DNA from: CAVPGH01 sp046726955
GTDB lineage: Bacteria > Acidobacteriota > Vicinamibacteria > Fen-336
Reading direction: 5' to 3'
Length of the DNA: 11,202 nt
Assembly (NCBI GenBank): GCA_046726955.1
Contig: JBKPBQ010000459.1
Span: 1-11,202 of the forward strand
The notes under the pieces: generated by a model
Told to the model about the DNA's origin: nothing
Databases searched by the model: none
The model's input: only the letters and a program-made list of their open reading frames with translations
Program-made: the position numbers and the translations under genes
In this document: piece after piece, positions 1 through 9,647 of the stretch
Position numbering within the stretch: the stretch's first letter is position 1
How the letters are laid out: the number at the start of each line of letters is the position of its first letter

Positions 1-977
1 TCGTCGTCCTCGCCACCGGGGGCACGATCGCGGGCGCGGCCGCGAGCGACGTGCAAGCGGCGTACACCTCGGGGCAGGTCGGCGTGGAGCAGCTCCTCGC
101 CGCGGTGCCCCAGGCGAAGAAGCTGGCCGCGATGCGCGGCGAGCAGGTCTCGAACATCGGCTCCCAGGACATGAACGACGAGGTGTGGCTGAAGCTGGCC
201 CGCCGCGTCAACGAGCTCGCGGCCATGCCCGACGTGGACGGGATCGTGATCACCCACGGCACCGACACCATCGAGGAGACCGGCTACTTCCTGAACCTCG
301 TGGTCAAGTCCCGCAAGCCCGTGGTGCTGACCGCGGCCATGCGCCCCTCCACCGCCCTCTCCGCGGACGGCCCCTTGAACTTCTTCAACGCGGTGGCGGT
401 GGCCGGGAACAAGGACGCGGCGGGCCGCGGTGTCCTCGTGGTGGTCAACGACTGGATCCACGGCGCGTCGTCGCTCACCAAGGCCAGCACCACCGCCGTG
501 CAGACGTTCCTCTCGCCTCTGCGCGGGCTGATCGGCACCGTCGCCTACGGCGAGTGCGAGTTCTTCCGCGGCGCGGTGGCGAAGAACACGATGGACAGCG
601 AGTTCTCGCTCGACGGGGTAAAGGCCCTTCCCCGGGTCGACATCGTGATGGCCCACGAGAACATGGACGGTGCCTTGATCGACGCCGCGGTGGCCGCCGG
701 AGCGAAAGGCGTCGTGATCGCCGGCGTGGGCAACGGCAACCTGACCAAGACGGCCCTCGACGCCCTCGCCGCCCAGTCCAAAAAGGGCATAATCTGCGTG
801 CGTAGTTCGCGGGTGGTCACCGGACGCGTCGGTCGCAACGTCGAGGTGGACGACGACAAGCTGGGCCTGGTGGCCTCCGACGACCTCAACCCCCAGAAGG
901 CGCGGGTGCTGCTTCGCCTCGCGCTCCTCAAGCCGCGCAGCCTGGGAGAGGTCCAGAAGCTGTTCCAGGACTACTGA
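1..977 (+). CDS. ansB: Type II L-asparaginase, 5' end cut by window edge
   Basis: Hydrolyses L-asparagine to L-aspartate and ammonia; type II enzymes normally act in the periplasm. The frame is open from base 3, giving 324 residues to the TGA at 975-977. The E. coli AnsB mature enzyme is about 326 residues, so only a few mature residues and any signal peptide are missing and export cannot be checked. Catalytic residues seen: nucleophile Thr in TGGTIAG (codon 24-26), Tyr in YTSG (63-65), GSQDMND substrate loop, Thr-Asp in THGTDT (261-266), Lys in SLTKAST (480-482), and GVGNGN and EVDD (Glu at 843-845) near the C-terminus. The two cysteines forming the disulfide in E. coli AnsB are absent here (the second position is Ser in VVKSRKP). 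It lies 42 nt upstream of the DUF4136 gene with no terminator-like hairpin between them, so co-transcription is possible. The family call is very secure; periplasmic location is inferred from subtype. Confidence 0.95.
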   Translation, partial: VVLATGGTIAGAAASDVQAAYTSGQVGVEQLLAAVPQAKKLAAMRGEQVSNIGSQDMNDEVWLKLARRVNELAAMPDVDGIVITHGTDTIEETGYFLNLVVKSRKPVVLTAAMRPSTALSADGPLNFFNAVAVAGNKDAAGRGVLVVVNDWIHGASSLTKASTTAVQTFLSPLRGLIGTVAYGECEFFRGAVAKNTMDSEFSLDGVKALPRVDIVMAHENMDGALIDAAVAAGAKGVVIAGVGNGNLTKTALDALAAQSKKGIICVRSSRVVTGRVGRNVEVDDDKLGLVASDDLNPQKARVLLRLALLKPRSLGEVQKLFQDY

Positions 978-1019
978 GACTTCGAGCCGTGAGGCAACGA
1001 AACGGGAGGAGAGTTCAAG

Positions 1020-1565
1020 ATGCGTAGATTTGCCATTGCCGCCGCCCTTTGCCTGATCGGGGTGTCGGCCCACGCGCAGGACGTGAAGGTCGACTTCGAC
1101 AAGGACGCCAACTTCGCGGCGGTCAAGACCTTCGCGGTCAAGATCGGCACGAGCTGGAACAACCCGATCAGCGAGAAGCGGATTACCGATGAGATTACCA
1201 ACACGCTCAAGGAGAAGGGCTGGACTCCGACCGACGCCGACAAGGCGGACGCGATCGTGGTGCTCCACGGCGCGACCGAGAAGCAGAAGACGCTGAACAC
1301 CTTCTACTCCGGCATGGGCGGCTACGGCGGCTACGGCTGGCGCGGCTGGGGCGGCGCCGGCATGGGCACCGCTACCACCACCGAGTCGGAGTACCTGGTC
1401 GGCACCCTCGTCGTCGACATCTTCGACGCGAAGACCAAGAGCCTCATGTACCGGGGCATCGCCTCGGACGAGATCTCGGACAAGCCGGAGAAGAACATAA
1501 AGAAGATCGCCAAGGCGTCGGACAAGCTCTTCAAGGACTTCCCGCCGGGATCCAGCAAGAAGTAG
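1020..1565 (+). CDS. Secreted DUF4136-domain protein
   Basis: A 181-residue protein of unknown function. Residues 1-20 form a Sec signal peptide (MRRF, a hydrophobic stretch, then AHA before Gln-20). There is a Cys at 11 but no proper lipobox at the cleavage point, so a free periplasmic protein is more likely than a lipoprotein. Residues 21-175 match the DUF4136 pattern: VKVDFDKDANFAAVKTFA at the start, a helix with ITDEITNTLKEKGW, the ADAIVVLHG strand, and a late YLVGTLVVDIFDAKTKSLMY strand pair. Between them sits a Gly/Tyr/Trp-rich insert (about 98-115), a composition common in the family. Start at 1020 is supported by AGGA at 1007-1010, 9 nt upstream. DUF4136 proteins are often small envelope lipoproteins; no reaction or partner is known to me. 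It follows the asparaginase by 42 nt and is separated from the next gene by a strong GC hairpin. Confidence 0.88.
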   Translation: MRRFAIAAALCLIGVSAHAQDVKVDFDKDANFAAVKTFAVKIGTSWNNPISEKRITDEITNTLKEKGWTPTDADKADAIVVLHGATEKQKTLNTFYSGMGGYGGYGWRGWGGAGMGTATTTESEYLVGTLVVDIFDAKTKSLMYRGIASDEISDKPEKNIKKIAKASDKLFKDFPPGSSKK

Positions 1566-1594
1566 TCGCCTCGCGCCGGACACGAACGCGGACA

Positions 1595-1625
1595 CCGGCG
1601 GCCGGCCAGGGGGCCCGGCCGTCGG
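1595..1625 (+). terminator. GC-rich hairpin between the DUF4136 and transporter genes
   Basis: An 11-bp stem (1595-1605 with 1615-1625, one G-U pair) closes a 9-nt loop. It starts 29 nt after the DUF4136 stop codon. No T-run follows, so it is not a classical intrinsic terminator. It could stall polymerase, protect the upstream mRNA's 3' end, or simply reflect the high GC content of the gap. Its position suggests a transcription-unit boundary. Confidence 0.35.
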
Positions 1626-1674
1626 CGCCCCGCCGTCGCCGCGAATCGATGGGACACCGGGGAGGGTCCGAGGC

Positions 1675-3351
1675 ATGAGCTTCGTCGTCGCGTCGATCCG
1701 GGAGAACCCCGAGCTGGCGATCTTCCTCACCCTCGCGATCGGCTTCGTCATCGGCCGCATCCGCGTCGGCACGTTCCGTCTCGGCAACGTCGTGGGCACG
1801 CTCCTCGCCGGCGTGCTCGTCGGGCAGCTGGGAGTCGAGGTCCATCCCCTCGTGAAGGTCGTCTTCTTCGACCTCTTCCTCTTCGCCACCGGCTACAAGG
1901 TCGGCCCCCAGTTCTTCCGCGGTCTGGGAAAAAACGCGGTGTCGCAGGCGATCCTGACGGTCGTGCTCTGCGTGACGAGCCTCGCCACGACGCTCGTCGC
2001 CGCGAAGGTCATGGGATACGACAGCGGCACCGCGGCCGGCCTCATGGCCGGCGCCTTCACGGAATCCACGGTGATCGGCACCGCCGGCAACACGATCGCG
2101 CGGCTCGACCTGCCGGAAGCCGAGAAGACACGGCTCGTGAACAACATCCCCGTCGCCTACGCGGTCAGCTACCTCGTGGGCACGGGCTTCGTCGTGTGGT
2201 TCCTCTCGAGCCTCGCGCCGCGGCTCCTGCGCTTCGACCTCCGGGCGGAGAGCCGGAAGCTCGAGGAGCAGGAAGGGGGACCGCCGGAGACGAAGGCGGG
2301 GACGCGGCCGGCGTACCGCGAGTGGGACATGCGGGCCTACCGCGTGCCCGACGCAATGGCCGGCCGGACGGTGGCGGACGTCGAGCGCTCCTTCGCTCCG
2401 GACCGCGTGTTCGTCGGCCGCATCCGCCGGGGCGCCGAGGTCGTGGACGCGGCGCCCGCGACCGTGCTGGGACGAGGCGATGTCGCCGCGGTCGCAGCGC
2501 GGCGGCACGTGCTTCTCGACGAAGCCCTCCCTTTCGTCGACGAGGTGGAGGACCGCGCGCTGCTCGACTTCCCGATGGCGGCTCTCGACGTCGTCGTCAC
2601 CAGGCGCGAAGTCGCGGACCGCACGCTCGCCGACATCGCGGAGGAGCACGGGCGCGGCGTCGCCGTCCTGAAGCTCGTGCGGGAAGGAGAGGAGATCCCC
2701 TTCACGCCGCGCACGCTCGTGAACCGCGGGGACCTGCTGCGGCTCGCGGGCGCTTCGGCGGACGTGGAGCGCGCGGGGAAGGCGCTCGGCTACGTGGAGA
2801 GGGCGTCGAGCGAGACGGACGTGGTGTTCGTCGGCGTCGGCATCGTCGTGGGAGGGATCCTGGGCGCGCTCACGCTCCGCATCGGAGACCTCCCGCTGAG
2901 CCTCACCGCGAGCGGGGGCGCGCTCATCATGGGACTCGTCTTCGGCTGGCTGCGCTCGGTGCGCCCCACGTTCGGACGCATCCCCGAGCCCGCGCTCTGG
3001 GTGTTCGACACGGTCGGACTCGCCGTCTTCATCGGCGTGGTGGGCCTCAGCGCGGGCCCGACCTTCGTGGCCGGGCTGCGCTCGACGGGCCCGAGCCTGC
3101 TCGTCGTGGGCTTCCTCGTGGCCGTGACTCCGCACATCGTCGCGCTCTACTTCGGGCGTCACGTGCTCAAGATGAACCCGGTCATCCTCCTCGGGGCGTG
3201 CGCGGGAGCGGGGACGGTCACCGCCGCGCTGCGCGCCGTGCAGGACGAAGCGGGGAGCAAGCTGCCGGTGCTCGGCTACACCGTCCCCTACGCGATCGGG
3301 AACATCCTCCTCACGGCGTGGGGGCCGGTGATCGTGCTGCTCACCAGGTAG
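1675..3351 (+). CDS. AspT/YidE/YbjL-family transporter with two RCK_C domains
   Basis: A 558-residue inner-membrane transporter of the aspartate:alanine exchanger (AAEx) family, related to Tetragenococcus AspT and E. coli YidE/YbjL. Order: N-terminal membrane half (about 11-182), cytoplasmic region with two RCK_C (TrkA-C) domains (about 215-285 and 298-372), C-terminal membrane half (about 382-556). The halves are an internal duplication: ATGYKVGPQFF (71-81) is echoed by VGLSAGPTFVAGL (456-468), and FTESTVIGTAG (128-138) corresponds to GACAGAGTVTAAL (507-519), the family's conserved substrate-path motif. Length is typical. The ATG is preceded by GGAGG at 1661-1665, 9 nt away. The RCK_C pair usually senses a small ligand and gates transport; the ligand is unknown here. 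AspT exchanges aspartate for alanine, but YidE/YbjL substrates are not established, so substrate is uncertain. Only 3 nt separate its stop from the DUF481 gene, which implies one mRNA. Confidence 0.9.
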   Translation: MSFVVASIRENPELAIFLTLAIGFVIGRIRVGTFRLGNVVGTLLAGVLVGQLGVEVHPLVKVVFFDLFLFATGYKVGPQFFRGLGKNAVSQAILTVVLCVTSLATTLVAAKVMGYDSGTAAGLMAGAFTESTVIGTAGNTIARLDLPEAEKTRLVNNIPVAYAVSYLVGTGFVVWFLSSLAPRLLRFDLRAESRKLEEQEGGPPETKAGTRPAYREWDMRAYRVPDAMAGRTVADVERSFAPDRVFVGRIRRGAEVVDAAPATVLGRGDVAAVAARRHVLLDEALPFVDEVEDRALLDFPMAALDVVVTRREVADRTLADIAEEHGRGVAVLKLVREGEEIPFTPRTLVNRGDLLRLAGASADVERAGKALGYVERASSETDVVFVGVGIVVGGILGALTLRIGDLPLSLTASGGALIMGLVFGWLRSVRPTFGRIPEPALWVFDTVGLAVFIGVVGLSAGPTFVAGLRSTGPSLLVVGFLVAVTPHIVALYFGRHVLKMNPVILLGACAGAGTVTAALRAVQDEAGSKLPVLGYTVPYAIGNILLTAWGPVIVLLTR

Positions 3352-3352
3352 G
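3346..3352 (+). promoter_or_regulatory. Possible ribosome binding site for the DUF481 gene, inside the preceding stop region
   Basis: AGGTAGG overlaps the last transporter codon and its TAG stop, with AGG at 3346-3348 lying 6 nt before the GTG at 3355. The stronger GGAGG at 3351-3355 overlaps the GTG and is too close to serve it. The transporter and DUF481 genes share a reading frame, separated by TAG and GAG, so ribosomes ending the first gene could restart at once. Confidence 0.4.
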
Positions 3353-3354
3353 AG

Positions 3355-4386
3355 GTGGCGTCCTGTCGGACGAGGCCCGCCGCGATTGCCGCCTCGCTCG
3401 TCCTCGCCGCCCTTCCCGCCTTCGCGGCGAAGACGGACGTGGTGGTGCTCAAGAACGGCGACCACCTGACGGGCGAGGTCGAGCAGCTCGAGCGCGGTCG
3501 GCTGCAGCTCAAGACGGACGACCTGGGGACGGTGCAGATCGAGTGGGACAAGGTTGCGAGTGTTGCCGCCTCCGCGCCCTTCGACGTGGACGACATGCAG
3601 GGGAACCGCTACCTGGGCTCGCTCGTCCCGGGGCCGGGCCCAGGCCAGGTGCAGATCGTGTGGGCGGGCCACACGGACACGCTGGAGCTGCTGAACGTCT
3701 TCCGCGTGCGCCGGCTGAACACGAGCTTCTGGAAGCGCCTCGACGGATCGCTGGACGTGGGGGCGAGCTACACGAGCGCGAGCGAGCTCTTCAAGCTCGA
3801 CCTCTCGGCGGCGCTCGGCTTCGAGCGGCCCGGCTACGAGGTCAGCAGCGCGGCGACGGCCACGATCACCTCGCAGCCGGGAGTGGACGAGACGCGCCGG
3901 AGCCTGCTGTCGCTCAGCTACGGGCGGCGTTTCCCGAACCGTTGGGTCGCCCTCGTCAAGGGCCAGGTGGAGCAGAACCGCGAGCTGGGGTTCGACCTGC
4001 GCAGTTCCGCGTCGGCGGGAGGCGGCCGCTACCTCGTGCAGAGCGCGAGGGACAGGTTCCTCGCGGGGGCGGGGATCAGCGTGAACCGGGAGCGGCCGGT
4101 GGAGGGCGAGACCACCACGAACGTGGAGGCCACCGCCGTGCTCACCTACGACCGCTTCTCCTACGACTTCCCGAAGGTGGACGTCTCGCTCGCGGTCGCC
4201 GGTTACGCGAGCCTGAACCACGGCGGCCGCTACCGGCTGGACGTGGAGGGCCAGCTCAAGCGGGAGCTGGTCAAGGATTTCTACGCCACCCTGCGCGGCT
4301 ACGAGAGCTACGACAGCCGGCCCGCGACCGCGGGCTCGCCGCGGAACGACTACGGGGTGACGTTCGCGTTGGGCTGGAGTTTTTGA
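3355..4386 (+). CDS. DUF481 (YdiY-like) outer-membrane beta-barrel protein
   Basis: A 343-residue predicted outer-membrane protein of unknown function. Residues 1-24 are a signal peptide ending AFA before Ala-25. Residues 26-70 begin DVVVLKNGDHLTGEVEQL, a small beta domain typical of the N-terminus of DUF481 proteins; a related beta-rich stretch follows at about 84-117. Residues about 128-343 are alternating polar/hydrophobic strands with short turns and end in YGVTFALGWSF, whose final Phe fits a beta-barrel assembly signal. The GTG at 3355 is chosen because the frame meets the transporter's TAG two codons upstream, no ATG or other GTG lies nearby, and this start gives a complete signal peptide. 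It sits 3 nt after the transporter and 10 nt before the repeat protein, so it is likely co-transcribed with both. The family is known in salt- or acid-induced YdiY, but its role is unresolved. Family assignment is fairly sure, function open. Confidence 0.82.
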   Translation: MASCRTRPAAIAASLVLAALPAFAAKTDVVVLKNGDHLTGEVEQLERGRLQLKTDDLGTVQIEWDKVASVAASAPFDVDDMQGNRYLGSLVPGPGPGQVQIVWAGHTDTLELLNVFRVRRLNTSFWKRLDGSLDVGASYTSASELFKLDLSAALGFERPGYEVSSAATATITSQPGVDETRRSLLSLSYGRRFPNRWVALVKGQVEQNRELGFDLRSSASAGGGRYLVQSARDRFLAGAGISVNRERPVEGETTTNVEATAVLTYDRFSYDFPKVDVSLAVAGYASLNHGGRYRLDVEGQLKRELVKDFYATLRGYESYDSRPATAGSPRNDYGVTFALGWSF

Positions 4387-4396
4387 GGAGGTTCGT

Positions 4397-6841
4397 ATGA
4401 CGTCTCCATTCCTGGCGGGTCGGGCGCCAGTCGCGGTCGTGACCGCGGCGTGCCTGGCCCTCTGTCCCTCACTCTCGCTCGCCGCCGCACAAGCGCCCGC
4501 GGCGAGCGGGTCGCCGGCGCCGAAGGCAACGCCCCCCAAGGCCGCCTCTCCCGCGCCGTCACCGGCTCCAAAGGCCTCTCCGCCGCCGATCGACGGGGGA
4601 TGGCCGCGCGCCTATTCCACGCCGAGCGGCGGCCGCATCCTCATCTACCAGCCCCAGGTCGCGAGCTGGACGGGCCAGAAGCAGATGGTCGCCTACGCGG
4701 CCGTGGCCTACCAGATGAAGAGCGCGCAGAAGCCGGCGCTCGGGACCATCAAGCTCGAGGCGGACACGAAGGTGTCCGCGGCGGAGCGCCTCGTCGACTT
4801 CAAGGACCTCAAGATCACGGAGGCGAACTTCCCGACGCTCCCGAAGGAGCAGATGCGGGAGGTGGTGAGCGAGATCGACAAGGGCATCCCGGACGACGAC
4901 CGGGTGATCGCACTCGACCGCGTGCTCGCCAGCCTCGACCGGAGCCAGATCATGCCCAAGAACGTGGAGGGCGTGGATGGCGTCAAGGCCGATCCTCCGA
5001 CGATCTTCTACAGCACGTCTCCGGCGGTCCTCGTCAACCTCGACGGCGATGCGATCTGGAGCCCGATCAAGGACAACGACCTCAAGTTCGCGGTCAACAC
5101 GAACTGGGACTTCTTCGAGCACGGACCGACGAAGACTCTCTACCTGCGCAACGAGGACTCGTGGCTGCAGGCCACGGCCCTCGAGGGGCCGTGGACGCCC
5201 GCGGGGACGCTGCCGGAGAGCTTCAAGAAGCTGCCCGCGGACGACAACTGGAAGGACGTCAAGGCGGCGCTGCCCGGGAAAAAGCTCGACCCGAAGAAGG
5301 CGCCCAAGGTGTTCGTGAGCACGGCGCCGGCGGAGCTGATTCTCGTGAGCGGGCTTCCGCTCTACCAGACGGTGGCGGACACGAAGCTCCTGTGGGTGAG
5401 CAACACCGAAAGCGACGTCTTCCGCATGGGTGCGACGGGCCCCATCTACTACCTCGTGTCCGGGCGGTGGTTCTCGGCGCCCGACTTCACCGGCCCGTGG
5501 ACGTTCGCGACGCTGAGCCTCCCCCCCGACTTCCAGAAGATCCCGCTCGAGCACCCACGTTCGCGGATTCTGGCGTCGGTGCCGGGCACTCAGCAGGCCG
5601 CGGAGGGAGTGCTGCTCGCGCAGGTGCCGCAGACGGCGCGGGTGAAGAAGAAGGAGCTCAAGGCTCCGGAAGTCGCCTACCAGGGGGATCCGAAGTTCAC
5701 GCCGATCGAGAAGACGCAGGTCCAGACCGCCGTGAACACGGACAAGGACGTCTTCAAGGTCGGAGACTCGTACTACATGTGCTACCAGGGCGTGTGGTTC
5801 AAGGCGCCGACGCCGACGGGAGTGTGGGAGGTGACGTCGTCGGTGCCGAAGGAGATCTACCAGATCCCGCCGAGCTCGCCGTCTCACAACGTGACGTACG
5901 TGACGGTGGTGGAGGATGACAGCGACGACGAGTGGGCGACGTTTGCGACGGTGGCCGCGTACACGGGAGTGATGGTGGCCTGGGGCTGCGCGGTGTGGGG
6001 GACGGGTTACTACTACCCGCCGTACTGGGGGTACGGCGGCTTCTACCCCTACTACTACCCGCGCTACCCGACCTACGGGTACGGAGCGTCGTATAACCCA
6101 TGGACAGGTGCGTATCGCCGCACCGCCGTCGCCTACGGACCCTACGGCGGGGCCGGTGTCACGTCGCGCTACAACCCGCGGACGGGGACGTACTCGCGAG
6201 GGGCGGCGGCGTGGGGCCCCTACGGGGCGCGCGGCTACGGAGAGGCGTACAACCCGCGGACGGGCGCCTACGGACAGACGCGCCAGGGGTCGAACGTGTA
6301 CGGGAGCTGGGGCAGCACGTCGGTGCAGCGCGGTGACCAGTGGGCGCAGACGAACCGGTACACGAACCGTGCGACGGGGACGACGACGCGGACGACGCGG
6401 ACGAGCGAAGGGGGCGCCGCCATCACGCGCAACCCCGTGGGCCCAGGTGGCTCAGGCGTCGCGCGGACGGGGAGCGGGGACGTGTACGCGGGTCGGGACG
6501 GGAACGTCTACCGGAAGCAGGACGGGGGCTGGCAGAAGTACGACAACGGGAGCTGGGGGAACGTGGACCGGCCGCAGCCCACGGGGGAGAGGGCGGGCCA
6601 GGCGTCGACGCAGGCCCGCGACCGCTCGACGACCTCGAGGCCGTCGGCCTCGACGTGGGACTCCTCGACGCGGGATCAGCTCAACCGGGACTCCGCGGCG
6701 CGCTCGGAAGGCCGTCAGCGCACGAACGACTACGGCAGCTACCGCTCGAGCTCGGGCACGAGCCGGAGCAGCGGGAGCTCGTATCGCTCGAGCGGCTCTC
6801 GCGGCGGCGGCATGCGCGGAGGCGGCGGACGGCGGCGATAG
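4397..6841 (+). CDS. Large secreted modular protein with three internal modules and YNPxTGxY repeats
   Basis: An 814-residue protein I cannot assign a function. Residues 1 to about 31 form a signal peptide, followed by an Ala/Pro/Lys linker (33-64). A folded N-terminal domain (about 66-195) starts GGWPRAYSTPSGGRILIYQP. Then come three related modules, at about 200-280, 302-383 and 423-491. Each has an F/Y-S-T-P-like start, an N-T-D-V-F-like centre, a Y-L...WF/WL segment, a GPW or GVW motif and an LP..F..IP-like end. Residues about 512-563 are hydrophobic and then YP-rich; 566-625 carry three 26-residue YNPxTGxY repeats; 696-725 hold GRDGNVYRKQDGGWQKY; the tail (770-814) is Ser/Gly/Arg-rich and ends GGGMRGGGGRRR. 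Start: GGAGG at 4387-4391, 5 nt before the ATG. I recall similar proteins being labelled 'carbohydrate-binding family V/XII', but see no catalytic motif. Ten bases follow the DUF481 stop. Location outside the cytoplasm is well supported; role unknown. Confidence 0.85.
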   Translation: MTSPFLAGRAPVAVVTAACLALCPSLSLAAAQAPAASGSPAPKATPPKAASPAPSPAPKASPPPIDGGWPRAYSTPSGGRILIYQPQVASWTGQKQMVAYAAVAYQMKSAQKPALGTIKLEADTKVSAAERLVDFKDLKITEANFPTLPKEQMREVVSEIDKGIPDDDRVIALDRVLASLDRSQIMPKNVEGVDGVKADPPTIFYSTSPAVLVNLDGDAIWSPIKDNDLKFAVNTNWDFFEHGPTKTLYLRNEDSWLQATALEGPWTPAGTLPESFKKLPADDNWKDVKAALPGKKLDPKKAPKVFVSTAPAELILVSGLPLYQTVADTKLLWVSNTESDVFRMGATGPIYYLVSGRWFSAPDFTGPWTFATLSLPPDFQKIPLEHPRSRILASVPGTQQAAEGVLLAQVPQTARVKKKELKAPEVAYQGDPKFTPIEKTQVQTAVNTDKDVFKVGDSYYMCYQGVWFKAPTPTGVWEVTSSVPKEIYQIPPSSPSHNVTYVTVVEDDSDDEWATFATVAAYTGVMVAWGCAVWGTGYYYPPYWGYGGFYPYYYPRYPTYGYGASYNPWTGAYRRTAVAYGPYGGAGVTSRYNPRTGTYSRGAAAWGPYGARGYGEAYNPRTGAYGQTRQGSNVYGSWGSTSVQRGDQWAQTNRYTNRATGTTTRTTRTSEGGAAITRNPVGPGGSGVARTGSGDVYAGRDGNVYRKQDGGWQKYDNGSWGNVDRPQPTGERAGQASTQARDRSTTSRPSASTWDSSTRDQLNRDSAARSEGRQRTNDYGSYRSSSGTSRSSGSSYRSSGSRGGGMRGGGGRRR
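4994..5869 (+). repeat. Three tandem protein modules of about 70-80 residues
   Basis: Coding repeats inside the 814-residue protein: module 1 at 4994-5236, module 2 at 5300-5545, module 3 at 5663-5869. They align by protein pattern rather than by DNA identity: YSTSPAVLVNLDG with VSTAPAELILVSG; NTNWDFF with NTESDVF and NTDKDVF; LYLRNEDSWL with YYLVSGRWF and YYMCYQGVWF; GPWTPAG with GPWTFAT and GVWEVTS. Module 3 is shorter and has lost the S-T-P start. The divergence suggests an old duplication. Confidence 0.75.
6092..6271 (+). repeat. Three YNPxTGxY units with a 78-nt period
   Basis: The motif starts at 6092, 6170 and 6248, exactly 78 bp (26 codons) apart, and reads YNPWTGAY, YNPRTGTY and YNPRTGAY. 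The spacers share a Y/W-GPYG core in the first two units (VAYGPYGGAGV and AAWGPYGARGY). The DNA is also similar, unlike the older modules upstream, so this looks like a more recent or more constrained expansion. Confidence 0.8.
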
Positions 6842-6899
6842 AGCCGGCGAGCGCGGGCGGATTCCCAAACGAAGCCCTCGCCCGAGAGCGAGTGGACCG

Positions 6900-6904
6900 G
6901 GAGG
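6900..6904 (+). promoter_or_regulatory. Ribosome binding site that fixes the glycosidase start
   Basis: GGAGG lies 7 nt before the ATG at 6912. It matters because the glycosidase frame stays open for about 800 nt upstream, inside the preceding gene. This site and the start of family-like sequence just after 6912 select the start. Confidence 0.7.
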
Positions 6905-6911
6905 TGACGTC

Positions 6912-9643
<2,732 letters not shown>

Positions 9644-9647
<4 letters not shown>

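Noticed and set aside
978..1019. Possible promoter between the asparaginase and DUF4136 genes
   Set aside because: The 42 nt hold a ribosome binding site but no recognisable -35/-10 pair or hairpin.
2196..4400. A 734-codon + strand frame spanning the transporter/DUF481 junction
   Set aside because: It overlaps two genuine genes in another frame and encodes Arg/Gly/Ala-rich sequence without domains.
1531..4539. A 1002-codon open frame on the - strand across the transporter and DUF481 genes
   Set aside because: It is the complement of two well-supported genes. Its product is low-complexity, rich in Arg, Glu, His and Ala, with no recognisable domain. Such frames are expected where codon third positions are nearly all G or C.
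6877..6892. Small inverted repeat (CTCGC/GCGAG, 6-nt loop) before the glycosidase gene
   Set aside because: Five base pairs with no T-run is weak and expected by chance at this GC content, so I do not call a terminator.
6108..6911. Upstream extension of the glycosidase frame into the repeat-protein gene
   Set aside because: The extra 268 codons encode Arg/Thr/Gly-rich nonsense in the shadow of the repeat gene. The GGAGG at 6900-6904 and family-like sequence after 6912 support the later start.
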